A DNA stretch of 64,000 nt from Candidatus Gastranaerophilales bacterium (GCA_944327245.1 CALVHD010000001.1:1-64000); one strand, 5' to 3'; numbered from the stretch's first letter, positions 7,628 to 16,534 are shown. The notes: a model not told the origin generated them from the letters alone. Program-made: numbers and translations.

Positions 7628-8485
7628 ATGAAACAAGAATTAATTGTTAAATTAAGAAAAACATTTGAAGAAGCAGCCTTTGAATACAAAGGTGTGGAAT
7701 GCTGGTCGGCTAGAGAATTGCAAGTATTATTAGGTTACTCTAAATGGCAAAATTTTGAAAATATCATAAATAAAGCAAAGGATTCTTGCAAAAACTCAAA
7801 ACAGGAAATTGTAAACCATTTTACTGATGTTAGTAAAATGGTTCAAATAGGCTCGGGGGCTGAAAAAGAAATTCCTGATATTTTATTAACAAGATATGCT
7901 TGTTATTTAATTGCACAAAATGGCGACCCTAAAAAAGAAGAAATTGCATTTGCGCAAAGTTACTTTGCTCTTCAAACCAGAAAACAAGAAATTCTTGAAG
8001 AACGAATTTTATTAGCTGAGCGTTTGGAAGCAAGAGAAAAATTAACTGCAACAGAAACCGAGCTTTCAGAATTAATTTACGAAAAAGGCGTTGACAATAA
8101 AGGTTTTGCTATTATTAGAAGTAAGGGCGATAGTGCATTGTTTGGCGGATACAATACGGCTGAAATGAAGCGAAAATTAAAAATTCCCGATAATAGACCA
8201 TTGGCGGATTTCTTACCAACAATTACTATAAAAGCCAAAGATTTGGCAACAGAAATTACAAATTTTAACGTAAAGAAAAATGAAACTTTATATGGTGAAA
8301 AAGCTATTACCAATGAGCATGTTAAAAATAATAAGGAAGTAAGAGCTTTATTGGGTAAAAGCGGTATAAAACCTGAAGAACTGCCACCAGAAGAAGATAT
8401 TAAAAAACTTGCAAGAAGAGTTAAGTCAAACGAAAAAGAAATTGCAAAAGCTAATTCATTTAACAAAATTTCTAAGAATGATTAA
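7628..8485 (+). CDS. dinD: DNA-damage-inducible protein D (DinD)
   Basis: The 285-aa length matches the DinD family. The N-terminal BRO/KilA-like domain shows GVECWSARELQVLLGYSKWQNFENIINKA, and ISDILLTRYACYLIAQNGD-type residues (here IPDILLTRYACYLIAQNGD) follow near residue 93. The C-terminal half has GYNTAEMKRKLKIPDNRPLADFLP and is Lys-rich. Escherichia coli DinD is SOS-induced and inhibits RecA strand exchange; the same job here is inference. The start has a strong GGGGAG Shine-Dalgarno. BRO/antirepressor folds travel with mobile elements, and this gene lies beside a duplicated tmRNA end and unusual repeats, so horizontal origin is likely. Confidence 0.9.
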   Translation: MKQELIVKLRKTFEEAAFEYKGVECWSARELQVLLGYSKWQNFENIINKAKDSCKNSKQEIVNHFTDVSKMVQIGSGAEKEIPDILLTRYACYLIAQNGDPKKEEIAFAQSYFALQTRKQEILEERILLAERLEAREKLTATETELSELIYEKGVDNKGFAIIRSKGDSALFGGYNTAEMKRKLKIPDNRPLADFLPTITIKAKDLATEITNFNVKKNETLYGEKAITNEHVKNNKEVRALLGKSGIKPEELPPEEDIKKLARRVKSNEKEIAKANSFNKISKND

Positions 8486-8582
8486 GCGTCATTTTTAAAT
8501 TGTTTAATTTTTCTATAAATATGAAGTCAGAAATTGACTTGATAAAATTAGACAAAAAGTTCGATTTTACGGACATTATCTC

Positions 8583-8962
8583 CATACTTTTGAAGTTTGA
8601 GCCTTAGTCCGACTGGACTTAGGCGAAAACAAAAAAGCATACGGATGTGAGTCCGTGACGACGAAACGTTGAGTTTCGGCGAACAGGACGACACTGGACG
8701 AAAGCGACGTAAGAATTTGTGCTATGCACAAATTCCCCAGGAGCATACTTTTGAAGTTTGAGCCTTAGTCCGACTGGACTTAGGCGAAAACAAAAAAGCA
8801 TACGGATGTGAGTCCGTGACGACGAAACGTTGAGTTTCGGCGAACAGGACGACACTGGACGAAAGCGACGTAAGAATTTGTGCTATGCACAAATTCTACA
8901 GGAGCATACTTTTGAAGTTTGAACCATACTCCGACTGGACTTAGGCGAAAACAAAAAAGCAT
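8583..8962. repeat. 161-bp tandem repeat, 2.4 copies, built of short hairpins
   Basis: Copies start at 8583, 8744 and 8905; the third stops after about 58 bp. The first two are nearly identical. Each unit is a chain of short inverted words: GCCTTAGTCC/GGACTTAGGC, ACGGA/TCCGT, GAAAC/GTTTC, and AATTTGTGC/GCACAAATT with a 3-nt loop. Open minus-strand frames through the repeat are by-products. The stretch 8486-8582 holds no recognisable feature. Origin unknown; see the finding. Confidence 0.85.
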
Positions 8963-8990
8963 GCTTATTTTGATTTAAACCAATTTTTTT

Positions 8991-9015
8991 AAATTGTAAA
9001 CAAATATTACAATTT
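8991..9015. promoter_or_regulatory. Perfect inverted repeat, possible operator
   Basis: AAATTGTAA, 7 nt, TTACAATTT. A 9-bp dyad of operator size about 100 bp before the small ORF at 9112. Confidence 0.4.
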
Positions 9016-9111
9016 ATTTTATACCATGTTGTGTAAATTAAATTTTCATATATTATATAAATTAGTGTGTTTACTAACATAAGATACAATAATAAATAAC
9101 AAAGGAAAACA

Positions 9112-9204
9112 ATGCTTTCCCCTATAGCAGCAGTAAAATTTATTTTTTTATTTAATCTTATACAAGTTTTAAGACGGTTTTTTAACCGTCTTTTTAGCTT
9201 TTAG
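9112..9204 (+). CDS. Hydrophobic 30-aa peptide ORF
   Basis: The ORF encodes a start MLSPIAAVKFIFLFNLIQVL and an Arg/Phe-rich tail (RRFFNRLFSF). AAAGGA lies 5-6 nt before the ATG, which is good spacing. One hydrophobic helix followed by basic residues is the shape of small membrane peptides, including type I toxins. A Rho-independent terminator overlaps its last codons. It could be real or a by-product of a regulatory leader for the next gene at 9216. Confidence 0.4.
   Translation: MLSPIAAVKFIFLFNLIQVLRRFFNRLFSF
9171..9195 (+). terminator. Terminator between the 30-aa ORF and the 75-aa gene
   Basis: AAGACGGTT-TTTT-AACCGTCTT stem with following T3. It overlaps codons 20-28 of the 30-aa ORF, so it could also serve as an attenuator. 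Confidence 0.65.
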
Positions 9205-9215
9205 AAAGGAATATT

Positions 9216-9443
9216 ATGCCGACAGCAACATTATTTAAGCCCAAAAATGATTACAAGGATAAAATTAAAATTTCATTTAAAAAAATTGATTATGAAATAG
9301 AGACAAACAGGCTTTTAAGTATAATTAGAATGCTTGAAGAAGATAAGTTTTTAAAATTTGAAAATGAAAGCCATATAGAACGCTTGATTTATAAACACAA
9401 TATTGCAAAAAGAATGTTTTACGAGGACATAAACAGATTATAG
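9216..9443 (+). CDS. Small unknown charged protein
   Basis: The 75-aa protein is Lys/Glu-rich and probably helical in its second half (LLSIIRMLEEDKFLKFENESHIERLIYKHN), with no signal or membrane segment. AGAAAGGA precedes ATG 9216 at good spacing. A terminator lies 55 bp downstream. It stands in the accessory patch between the hairpin repeats and the acyl-CoA synthetase. I recognise no family. Confidence 0.6.
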   Translation: MPTATLFKPKNDYKDKIKISFKKIDYEIETNRLLSIIRMLEEDKFLKFENESHIERLIYKHNIAKRMFYEDINRL

Positions 9444-9498
9444 AAATATTTCATACCAATTTTACTTTCGATGCAAGTAACATGCGCTAAAATGCGCA

Positions 9499-9536
9499 AA
9501 GCCCGCCTTGTTTATATAAGACGGGCTTTTTTGTTT
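9499..9536 (+). terminator. Terminator after the 75-aa gene
   Basis: AAGCCCGCCTT and AAGACGGGCTT (one mismatch) followed by T6 on the plus strand, between convergent genes. Confidence 0.7.
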
Positions 9537-9547
9537 TTTAATTTTAA

Positions 9548-11704
9548 TTATTTACAGCATGAACCGCAAGCAGTGCAAGACATATTTAATTTATCCATTG
9601 CTTCTTCGATACGTACTTTAATACGTCCGTCAACAGCGATACCTTCACCTGTTTTTTCAGATATTAATAACGGATTAATATCTAATTCATCAATAAACGG
9701 ATAATCGGAAACTAATTGAGATAATCTTAATAATGTTTCTTGAATTTGTTCCATTTGAGCAGGTTTTGTACCTCTTGCACCTTCCAATAATTTGTATGCT
9801 TTAACTGATTTAATCATTTCAGATGCGTCAACATCGGTTAAAGGTGCGATTCTGAACGTTACATCTTTCATAACTTCAATAAATACGCCGCCTAAACCGA
9901 ACATCATCATAGGACCGTATTGCGGGTCTGTTGCAATACCGCAAACCATCTCACGATTACCCTTAACCATTTCTTGAATAATAACACCTTCAAGACCTTC
10001 AATTAAGCCTTTTTCGGTTAGTTTTGCAATTAAATCATTATATTCTGCTTTTAATTGTTCTTCTGATTGAATGTTAACTCTAACACCGCCAACATCAGTT
10101 TTATGAGATGTTGTTTTTGATGTCATTTTCATAACAACAGGATATCCGATTGAGTTGCCAACTTTAACAACTTCATCAATGTTTGTTGCAAAGCCTGACT
10201 TACAAACTCTTATGCCGTAAGCATCCAAAACATCAATAGATTCACGAGTTGTTAATTGTGCTCTGTTTTCCATAATTGACTGTTTCATAATGGCTTCAGC
10301 GCGAGCTCTGTCTACGTTGAATGTCGGAATTTTGCCTTCAGGGCGTTCTTGCCATAATCTTTGTTGATTTAATCTGTTAAAGCCGTCTGCAGCTTCTTCG
10401 GCATACATAAAGAATGGCATATTAACGTTTAAATCTGAAAGTTTTGAGAAAAATTCACTCTTTGTCATAAACACGCCAACAATAGGTTTAGATGGGTTTT
10501 TAGCTTTAATTTCCATAACTGCTTTAGCTACATCAATATCTTTTAAACCTAAGAACGGTAAATAAATAACCATAATCATATCAACATTAGGATCAGCTAT
10601 AACTGTTTCAAGAGTTTGTTTATAGTGTTCAATAGGAGCTGAAGCAATCATATCGATAGGATTTTTTACTGAAGCAGCTGATGGTAAGAAGCTTCTTAAT
10701 TTTTCTTTTGTTTCGTCTGTAATTTTAGCCATTTGCATACCATATTCACAAACCGCATCGGTTGCCATAATTCCGGGGCCGCCTGAGTTTGTAATGATTG
10801 CAATTCTATCACCCTTTGGAATAGGACAAGTTGCAAACATTTTAGCTGTTGCAAATAAGTTTTTTAATGAATATTCTCTAATTACACCTGATTGAGCAAG
10901 TAGAGCATTAGCTGCTTTATCGGCACCTGCTAATGAACCTGTATGAGATGAGGCTGCTGAAGCGCCGGCTGCACTGCGACCTGCTTTAAGAGCTAAAATC
11001 GGTTTCTTTTTGGAAATTTTTGTTGCTAATTTTCTAAAGTTTTGAGGATTTTGAATTGATTCCATATATAGAAGAATTTGTTCAACATCATCTTCATTTT
11101 CCCAATATTCAAGAGCAGTTTCTGCGTTAACATCAGCTTGGTTACCGATAGAAATAAATTGAGCGAAACCAAGATTTAAGTCTTTTAATATGTTTAAAAT
11201 GCCGCCGCCCAATGCACCTGATTGAGAAACGAAACCTATATTACCACGCTCAGGTAGAGATTCAGCAAAACAAGCGTCCATTCTGATGTCAGGATGTGTA
11301 TTAACAACGCCTAAACAATTTGGACCAACAGCTCGCATACCGTATTGTCTAACTTTTTCTAAAAGTTGTTTTTCTAATTCTGCACCTTCTTTACCTGTTT
11401 CTTTAAAGCCTGCAGTAATAATGCAAAGTCCTTTGATGCCTTTTTTGTGGCATTCATCAATTGTATTCAAAACAAATTTAGCATTTACAACGATTAAAGC
11501 TAAATCTACTTCATCAGGAATTTCATTAACATTTGTATAAGCTTGAATTCCTTCGATTATTCCGCCTTTTGGATTAACGGGGTATATTTTTCCGTTGAAT
11601 TTATATTCTTGTAATCTTTTCATAATATCAGAGCCGATTGTATGCTCTTTTGTAGATGCACCAATAACCGCAATTGATTTTGGTTTCATAATTTTGCTTA
11701 GCAT
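9548..11704 (-). CDS. ADP-forming acetate/acyl-CoA synthetase, fused alpha-beta
   Basis: The 718-aa protein has the whole fused architecture: a CoA-binding Rossmann domain (residues 1-130, IAVIGAS, ITAGF, GPNCLG), a succinyl-CoA-ligase-like domain with FVSQSGALGG and the phospho-histidine loop SSHTGSLAG (His254), and a C-terminal ATP-grasp domain (about 490-700, GYPVVMKMTS, HKTDVGGV). Such enzymes convert acyl-CoA, ADP and phosphate to acid, CoA and ATP, giving substrate-level ATP in fermentation. The extreme C-terminus, MSCTACGSCCK, adds a four-Cys tail not part of the family core. The AGGAAAGGATG leader supports the start. It lies 24 bp after a radical SAM gene on the same strand. Confidence 0.93.
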   Translation of the reverse strand: MLSKIMKPKSIAVIGASTKEHTIGSDIMKRLQEYKFNGKIYPVNPKGGIIEGIQAYTNVNEIPDEVDLALIVVNAKFVLNTIDECHKKGIKGLCIITAGFKETGKEGAELEKQLLEKVRQYGMRAVGPNCLGVVNTHPDIRMDACFAESLPERGNIGFVSQSGALGGGILNILKDLNLGFAQFISIGNQADVNAETALEYWENEDDVEQILLYMESIQNPQNFRKLATKISKKKPILALKAGRSAAGASAASSHTGSLAGADKAANALLAQSGVIREYSLKNLFATAKMFATCPIPKGDRIAIITNSGGPGIMATDAVCEYGMQMAKITDETKEKLRSFLPSAASVKNPIDMIASAPIEHYKQTLETVIADPNVDMIMVIYLPFLGLKDIDVAKAVMEIKAKNPSKPIVGVFMTKSEFFSKLSDLNVNMPFFMYAEEAADGFNRLNQQRLWQERPEGKIPTFNVDRARAEAIMKQSIMENRAQLTTRESIDVLDAYGIRVCKSGFATNIDEVVKVGNSIGYPVVMKMTSKTTSHKTDVGGVRVNIQSEEQLKAEYNDLIAKLTEKGLIEGLEGVIIQEMVKGNREMVCGIATDPQYGPMMMFGLGGVFIEVMKDVTFRIAPLTDVDASEMIKSVKAYKLLEGARGTKPAQMEQIQETLLRLSQLVSDYPFIDELDINPLLISEKTGEGIAVDGRIKVRIEEAMDKLNMSCTACGSCCK

Positions 11705-11728
11705 ATTATTTCATCCTTTCCTCTTTAT

Positions 11729-12364
11729 TTAGTATCCATTTGGTATAAAATCTCTTGCGCGAAATTTTGCACCCAGAGATTTGGCTATAACTTCACATCT
11801 TTCAATATTCACAGGGTAGTTTGGAACATTGTTTACAACAGATGCGGTTGTTTTGATTTTTGCTTCAACACAAGCTCTAATAAATCTTTTAACTTCTTCA
11901 TAAGCGTTTTCAATTTTAGGGTTGGAGATTTTGTTGTATATTTCTTCATTTTCTCCGTTTAAGCTAACTGAAATGTCGTCAATATATAAAGCTAATTCAG
12001 GGGCAACATTTCTTTTGAAAATTGCATTAGCGTGTCCGTTTGTGTTAACTCTTATTTTTAAATCAGGGTAGTTTTCTTTTAGATATTTTGCAATTTTTAT
12101 AACTTCTTCTAATCTGATTAAAGGCTCGCCATATCCGCAAAAAACTATTTCGCTGCTTTTTGAGATTTTTTGTTTATTAAGTTCAATTTGTTTAATTACA
12201 TCTTGAGCTTTTGTGTTGTCACAATCAAGCCATAAATTTGCGCCTTGGACATCTTCTTTTTGGTCGCGAACGCAAAAAACACATGCGTTTGTGCATGCGT
12301 TTGTCATATTTATATATGGCTTATCATCTAAAAAATATAAGAGATTTTCGTTATTTTCTTCCAT
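11729..12364 (-). CDS. Radical SAM protein, TatD-linked type
   Basis: The 211-aa protein has a CxxxCxxC cluster in NACTNACVFCVRDQ (Cys24, Cys28, Cys31) that binds the 4Fe-4S centre, then FCGYGEPLIRLEEV (the SAM-binding GGE-like motif) and ISVSLNGENEEIYNKISNP. The short length and CTNxCVFCVR start match radical SAM proteins found next to or fused with TatD nucleases. No tatD gene is adjacent here. Substrate unknown. There is no Shine-Dalgarno; TACAAT lies exactly 6 nt before ATG, so the transcript may be leaderless. It is followed by the acyl-CoA synthetase. Confidence 0.85.
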   Translation of the reverse strand: MEENNENLLYFLDDKPYINMTNACTNACVFCVRDQKEDVQGANLWLDCDNTKAQDVIKQIELNKQKISKSSEIVFCGYGEPLIRLEEVIKIAKYLKENYPDLKIRVNTNGHANAIFKRNVAPELALYIDDISVSLNGENEEIYNKISNPKIENAYEEVKRFIRACVEAKIKTTASVVNNVPNYPVNIERCEVIAKSLGAKFRARDFIPNGY

Positions 12365-12370
12365 AATTTA

Positions 12371-12376
12371 ATTGTA
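12371..12376 (-). promoter_or_regulatory. -10 element of a probably leaderless promoter
   Basis: TACAAT on the minus strand ends 6 nt before the ATG of the radical SAM gene, which has no Shine-Dalgarno. Confidence 0.45.
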
Positions 12377-12415
12377 TCGCAACAATTTTTTAAAACAAGA
12401 TAAAACACCAAAAAA

Positions 12416-12712
12416 CTAAAAAGTTGGCAATATCATTGAGTTGTTTTGTTTTGTTGTAAAATCAAGTGCTCTTTGACGATTAATTTGTTCAGAGTCAAGT
12501 CTGATTTTTGGAGTTTTATATTTTGCTTGTTCATTTTGGATTTGTTTAATTTTATCTGACTTTTTCATTTTGTCATATTGAATTAAAGATGAAGTGTTGT
12601 CAATTTCATAGTCTGTGATAATAGCTGAGTTATCTATTAAAAGAGGAACTTCTTCTTTAGCAATTACAAGTGGAAGACAAAATATCGCTAAAATTATCAA
12701 CATCTTTTTCAT
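12416..12712 (-). CDS. Small exported protein of unknown function
   Basis: The 98-aa protein starts with a clear signal peptide (MKKMLIILAIFCLPLVIAKE, probable cut after IA near residue 18). The mature part of about 80 residues is polar, Lys/Gln/Asn-rich and lacks cysteine. Its start codon overlaps the tsaC stop by 4 bp, so it is co-translated with tsaC in the murJ operon. No family recognised; periplasmic location is likely. Confidence 0.75.
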   Translation of the reverse strand: MKKMLIILAIFCLPLVIAKEEVPLLIDNSAIITDYEIDNTSSLIQYDKMKKSDKIKQIQNEQAKYKTPKIRLDSEQINRQRALDFTTKQNNSMILPTF

Positions 12713-13260
12713 AGTTTTATTGCTCCTAGCCTCAACACTTCATATGTATCATTATTGCATAATATGACGGTTGATGGCAAGTTTTCTTTTTCGGTGTCAT
12801 CAATTGGTTTTATGATTGTGGCAACATCGGAAAACTTTTCACAAGCTTCTTTGTAGTTTTTAACAGGCGGTTCAAATGAAATATTACAAGAAGTTGTAGC
12901 CAGAACCCTGCCTTCTATTTTAGAAACTAAAGAGAAAAAATCCTTGCTGTTTGGTATTCTAATTCCTACGGTGTTATTGTTTGAGGTTATTTCAAAGGGA
13001 CATAATTCTGATTTTTCAAATATTAAAGTTAATCCCCCCGGAAGATATTTTTCAATTAATTCATAAGCATAATCAGGTATGTATTTAATATATTTTTTTA
13101 AAGGCTCTAAACTATCGCTCATTAGTATTAGCGGTTTTTTTATATCTCTTTTTTTAATTTCGTATATTTTTTTTATTGCTAAAAAGTCCATTGGATGTGC
13201 GCCAAAACCCCAGACAGTATCTGTTTTAAAGGCTAAAACCTCTCCTTTAGTTAAGTTCAT
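12709..13260 (-). CDS. tsaC: L-threonylcarbamoyladenylate synthase (Sua5/YciO/YrdC)
   Basis: The 183-aa protein has the single YrdC domain: FKTDTVWGFGAHP near residue 11, then IKKRDIKKPLILM, the PGGLTLIFE loop, TVGIRIPN and TTSCNIS. The enzyme makes threonylcarbamoyl-AMP from threonine, bicarbonate and ATP for the t6A37 tRNA modification, together with TsaD/B/E, which are not in this window. Length fits the short TsaC form without the Sua5 domain. It overlaps the 3' end of murJ by 14 bp and the next gene by 4 bp, which indicates one operon. Confidence 0.9.
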   Translation of the reverse strand: MNLTKGEVLAFKTDTVWGFGAHPMDFLAIKKIYEIKKRDIKKPLILMSDSLEPLKKYIKYIPDYAYELIEKYLPGGLTLIFEKSELCPFEITSNNNTVGIRIPNSKDFFSLVSKIEGRVLATTSCNISFEPPVKNYKEACEKFSDVATIIKPIDDTEKENLPSTVILCNNDTYEVLRLGAIKL

Positions 13261-14851
13261 TTTTTTTCCTTTTTAATTTTGTTTCGATTTTTTCTTTTAA
13301 ATCTTCTAAATATTCAACTTTTAACAGATGAGCCAGAATAATATAGACTGAAAGGCTTATTGCAAATACAATTGTTACTTTTATAATTTTCAGAATGAAA
13401 GTTGAAGCAAGAAGACTTCCTAAAATTGAATTTGCTAAACTTCCGATTAAATAAGCAGCGAGCGCAACAACTATTATTTTTATTATTTGAATTAGAAATG
13501 CCCTATAGCCGATGGAGATTTTTTTTCTTATTAATAAGGCTAAAAGCGTTGCATTGATTAAAGTTATTATTGTTGTAGATAGTGCAATGCCGTTAATTCC
13601 TAAGGGTTTTACAAGAATTGAGTTAAAAATAAGTTTTAATAAGATTGAACCTATTGCAATATAAAACGGTGTTTTTGAGTCATTAAAAGAATAATACAGT
13701 CTTGTTATTGAATCTCTAAACATATAAGGAATTATAGATAGCGTTATATAAAATAATACATCGGCCACCATAATTGTTGCCTGATGGTCAAATGCACCAC
13801 GTTCAAGCGCTAAAGAAATTAAATCAACACGAGATATAAAAATAAAAATCATACCAAAAGTGCCGACTAAGATTAGCGAACCTACTCCTTTATTAAAATA
13901 ATATCTGACTTCATCAAATTTCTTTTGAGCAACCAGTTTTGAAAATAAAGGAAATAAAGGAACTAAAAGCGCTGAAAGCATTAAACCGACAGGAAATTGA
14001 AAAATTCTATTGGCGTATCCGTATGCCGTCCATTGACCTTCAGCTAGTCCTGAAGCAAAGAAAATATCAACATATATTCCTATTTGACCTATGGTTGAAG
14101 ACAAAAAAGCAGGAGCTAAAAGTTCAAGAATTTCATTAAAGTGTTTATTGTGAAAAAAGTCAAAGCAAGGTTTAAAAGTATAACCTAATTTGATGACTGC
14201 AGGCGATTGCATGATAAATTGCATAAGTGCCCCTATTGTCGTACCAATAGCAAGATAAAATCCTGTGTCATCGCCTTTTGAAAAAAATAAAGTCAAAATA
14301 ACCCCAATAGAAAGCATAGATGGAGCTATATTCGGCAAAAGAAAATGATTATACGTAACTAAAATTCCGTAATAAAGCCCTAAAAGCGCGCCGACTAAAA
14401 TAACCGGCGACATTATTCTTAAATGATATGCGGCAAGAGAAGATAATTCAGGACTTGCCTGAGAAATAATTATATTCATTACTTGCTGTGGAAAAAAGAA
14501 ACAAATTAAAGCAATAATACCAAAAATCAACATTGAAAATGTTTCATAGGTGTTAAAAAGTTTTTTAATTTCGGGAGTTGGTTTTATGTTGAAATTTTTA
14601 ACTACTTTAGAAAAAACACTTACTGTGGCAGAATGAAAGGGCCCTCCCATACCTCCTAAAATTACAATTGCAAGAGCCGGAATTTGATATGCATATAAAT
14701 ATGCATCAGATACAATACTTGCCCCATAATAGTTTGCAACAAAAATATCTCTTAAAAAACCTACTATTTTAGATAATAAAATGACAATTACTATTAATCC
14801 CGCACTTTTTAAAAGCCCAGGGGCCTTTTTTTCTTTTTCCGTATTTTCCAT
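13247..14851 (-). CDS. murJ: Lipid II flippase MurJ (MviN)
   Basis: The 534-aa membrane protein has about 14 transmembrane segments and the MOP-exporter signature. It starts with LKSAGLIVIVILLSKIVGFLRDIFVANYYGAS, and further typical segments are GGMGGPFHSATVSVFS, FPVGLMLSALLVPLFPLFS and FRDSITRLYYSFNDSKTPFYIA. MurJ turns lipid-linked peptidoglycan precursor to the outer face of the inner membrane. It starts 2 bp after the SpoIID/LytB gene and is followed by tsaC in overlapping order, all on the minus strand, so cell-wall synthesis and a sporulation-type wall hydrolase share one operon. Family identification is strong. Confidence 0.93.
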   Translation of the reverse strand: MENTEKEKKAPGLLKSAGLIVIVILLSKIVGFLRDIFVANYYGASIVSDAYLYAYQIPALAIVILGGMGGPFHSATVSVFSKVVKNFNIKPTPEIKKLFNTYETFSMLIFGIIALICFFFPQQVMNIIISQASPELSSLAAYHLRIMSPVILVGALLGLYYGILVTYNHFLLPNIAPSMLSIGVILTLFFSKGDDTGFYLAIGTTIGALMQFIMQSPAVIKLGYTFKPCFDFFHNKHFNEILELLAPAFLSSTIGQIGIYVDIFFASGLAEGQWTAYGYANRIFQFPVGLMLSALLVPLFPLFSKLVAQKKFDEVRYYFNKGVGSLILVGTFGMIFIFISRVDLISLALERGAFDHQATIMVADVLFYITLSIIPYMFRDSITRLYYSFNDSKTPFYIAIGSILLKLIFNSILVKPLGINGIALSTTIITLINATLLALLIRKKISIGYRAFLIQIIKIIVVALAAYLIGSLANSILGSLLASTFILKIIKVTIVFAISLSVYIILAHLLKVEYLEDLKEKIETKLKRKKNELN

Positions 14852-14853
14852 AG

Positions 14854-16527
14854 CTATAATAATTCCACTCTGTAATTAATAATCTTTCCTTTATTTTCTT
14901 TTGTTAAAGGAGCAAAATTAATTACATTTATTCCTTGTTTTAAATATTGAGTTATGTTGATTTTAATTAATTTGTCTTTTGTAATAGATTTTGTATCATT
15001 GAAAACATAATCATTTATCTTAAAAGGAAATTCAGATACATTTTTAGAGTTTTCAATGATTAAATATGCTTTATTGAAGGTATTTTTGTCAAAGTAAAAT
15101 TCTGTTTTGTACCATACGTTATATTCATTATAGAAAACTGTTTTTAAAATAGTAGAGATGTTAATATCCGTATAGTAATGGTTTAAAATTTCTGTATATT
15201 TTTTGCCCATTTTAGATAAGTTGTAAGCGCCATATTGGCTCATTCCGACACCATGACCAAAACCGCCGCCTATAAATTTAAAGGTTGAAGGGTATTTTTC
15301 AATATCAAATGAATCAAAAAAACCGTTATTTTCATCATTATCTTGTGTTAGTTTTTCTTTTCCCTGTGTTTCAACAAAGAAATTTGCACTTGGTAATATC
15401 GCATTATTTTTTTTGATTGTTTTTCTTATTCCGAGTTCTTTTTTAACTTTATATGTGCCTGACTTTGCTATTATTTCAAGCTCAACTATTTTGCCTGATT
15501 GAGTTCTTTTTTTGGCTTTAATTTCTTTTAGTCCTTCAAGTTTTATATCGCCGTCATATTTTGGTTCAACTAAGCCCGCTTTAGATTGTTGTTGCAGTGT
15601 ATTGTGAAGAACATCTTCGAGTTCTAATCTTGTAAAATCGTATTGCCATCTGAATTTAGGAGAGTTTGTATCAAATCCTGTATCGTTTGATAAATAGAAT
15701 TTTTTAACATCGTCTTCTGAATTTAGGGGTTTTTGATTTTCTTTGTCATATCTTGCTTTTAAATATGGATAAGAACCGGAAGATTTTTCCGATCCGAAAA
15801 CATCGTCCCAGTCATCTGTTATTCCGGGGCTTGTTGAAAAATACAGGGCGCTTATCGGTTTTTCGTTATATAGAGCATAAATACCCTTTGTTTCATTTAT
15901 TGCTCTGTCTGAAATATCTCTATAAGAGTTAACTCCGTAATAAACTTGAGATGCTGTTGAGTCTGTAACGTCATAATTGGGGCTTATTTTAGCATTTGTT
16001 ACATAATTTCTTGCAGCTACCGCTTGCGCTTTTAGAGCTTCAAGACCGAATGAAATCGGCATTTCGTTAGGTACAACGCCTCTTAAATAATTTTCTAAAT
16101 CTACAATATTAATGACATTAAATTTTTGTTCATTTTTTGCTTTGGTTATTTCAATCATACCGTCATACTTTGCAGGAAGACCTTTTCTGTTTAGTTCGAC
16201 AATTTCCAGTTTTGCGTTTGAGCTGAACAAAAGAGGACCTGTGAGGTTTTCGTATTTTTTTTCTCCGTCAATTAAAATTGTATAAAGGCCGTTAATCATT
16301 TGAATTTCCACAATTTTACCTGCTTCTATATCATTAATTTGAGTATTTTGTGACATATCAACTACTTTAATGATATTTAGAGAGGATAATTTTATATTTT
16401 GATAATCAAATTGTGAGAATGATTGATTGGAAATCCCTACTCTTACGGTATTTTTTTCCATTTGAGCAAATGCTGTGCCAAATAGAAACATTGTTATTGC
16501 CAATAATGTAATTATTCCTTTTTTCAT
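14854..16527 (-). CDS. SpoIID/LytB-domain exported protein
   Basis: The protein has 557 residues from ATG 16527; the frame is open further upstream but that part is antisense to the MFS gene. A signal peptide (MKKGIITLLAITMFLFGTAFA) is followed by the SpoIID domain: VDLENYLRGVVPNEMP, then LKAQAVAARNYV, and near the C-terminus GGGFGHGVGMSQYGAYNLSK. SpoIID-family proteins are lytic transglycosylases acting on denuded glycan; activators of amidases (LytB) share the fold. Outside spore formers they occur in cyanobacteria and relatives. It probably acts in the periplasm on peptidoglycan, consistent with murJ 2 bp downstream. A -10 hexamer lies 7 nt before the ATG and there is no Shine-Dalgarno. 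Confidence 0.9.
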   Translation of the reverse strand: MKKGIITLLAITMFLFGTAFAQMEKNTVRVGISNQSFSQFDYQNIKLSSLNIIKVVDMSQNTQINDIEAGKIVEIQMINGLYTILIDGEKKYENLTGPLLFSSNAKLEIVELNRKGLPAKYDGMIEITKAKNEQKFNVINIVDLENYLRGVVPNEMPISFGLEALKAQAVAARNYVTNAKISPNYDVTDSTASQVYYGVNSYRDISDRAINETKGIYALYNEKPISALYFSTSPGITDDWDDVFGSEKSSGSYPYLKARYDKENQKPLNSEDDVKKFYLSNDTGFDTNSPKFRWQYDFTRLELEDVLHNTLQQQSKAGLVEPKYDGDIKLEGLKEIKAKKRTQSGKIVELEIIAKSGTYKVKKELGIRKTIKKNNAILPSANFFVETQGKEKLTQDNDENNGFFDSFDIEKYPSTFKFIGGGFGHGVGMSQYGAYNLSKMGKKYTEILNHYYTDINISTILKTVFYNEYNVWYKTEFYFDKNTFNKAYLIIENSKNVSEFPFKINDYVFNDTKSITKDKLIKINITQYLKQGINVINFAPLTKENKGKIINYRVELL

Positions 16528-16534
16528 ATTAATA

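Noticed and set aside
8077-8466. Long minus-strand frame opposite dinD
   Set aside because: It mirrors the dinD coding sequence and has no ribosome site.
8619-8962. Open minus-strand frames through the 161-bp repeat
   Set aside because: They exist only because the repeat lacks stops in that frame; no Shine-Dalgarno and no sensible composition.
8583-8962. The tandem repeat as a CRISPR array
   Set aside because: Units are 161 bp and contiguous, without unique spacers, and no cas gene is nearby.
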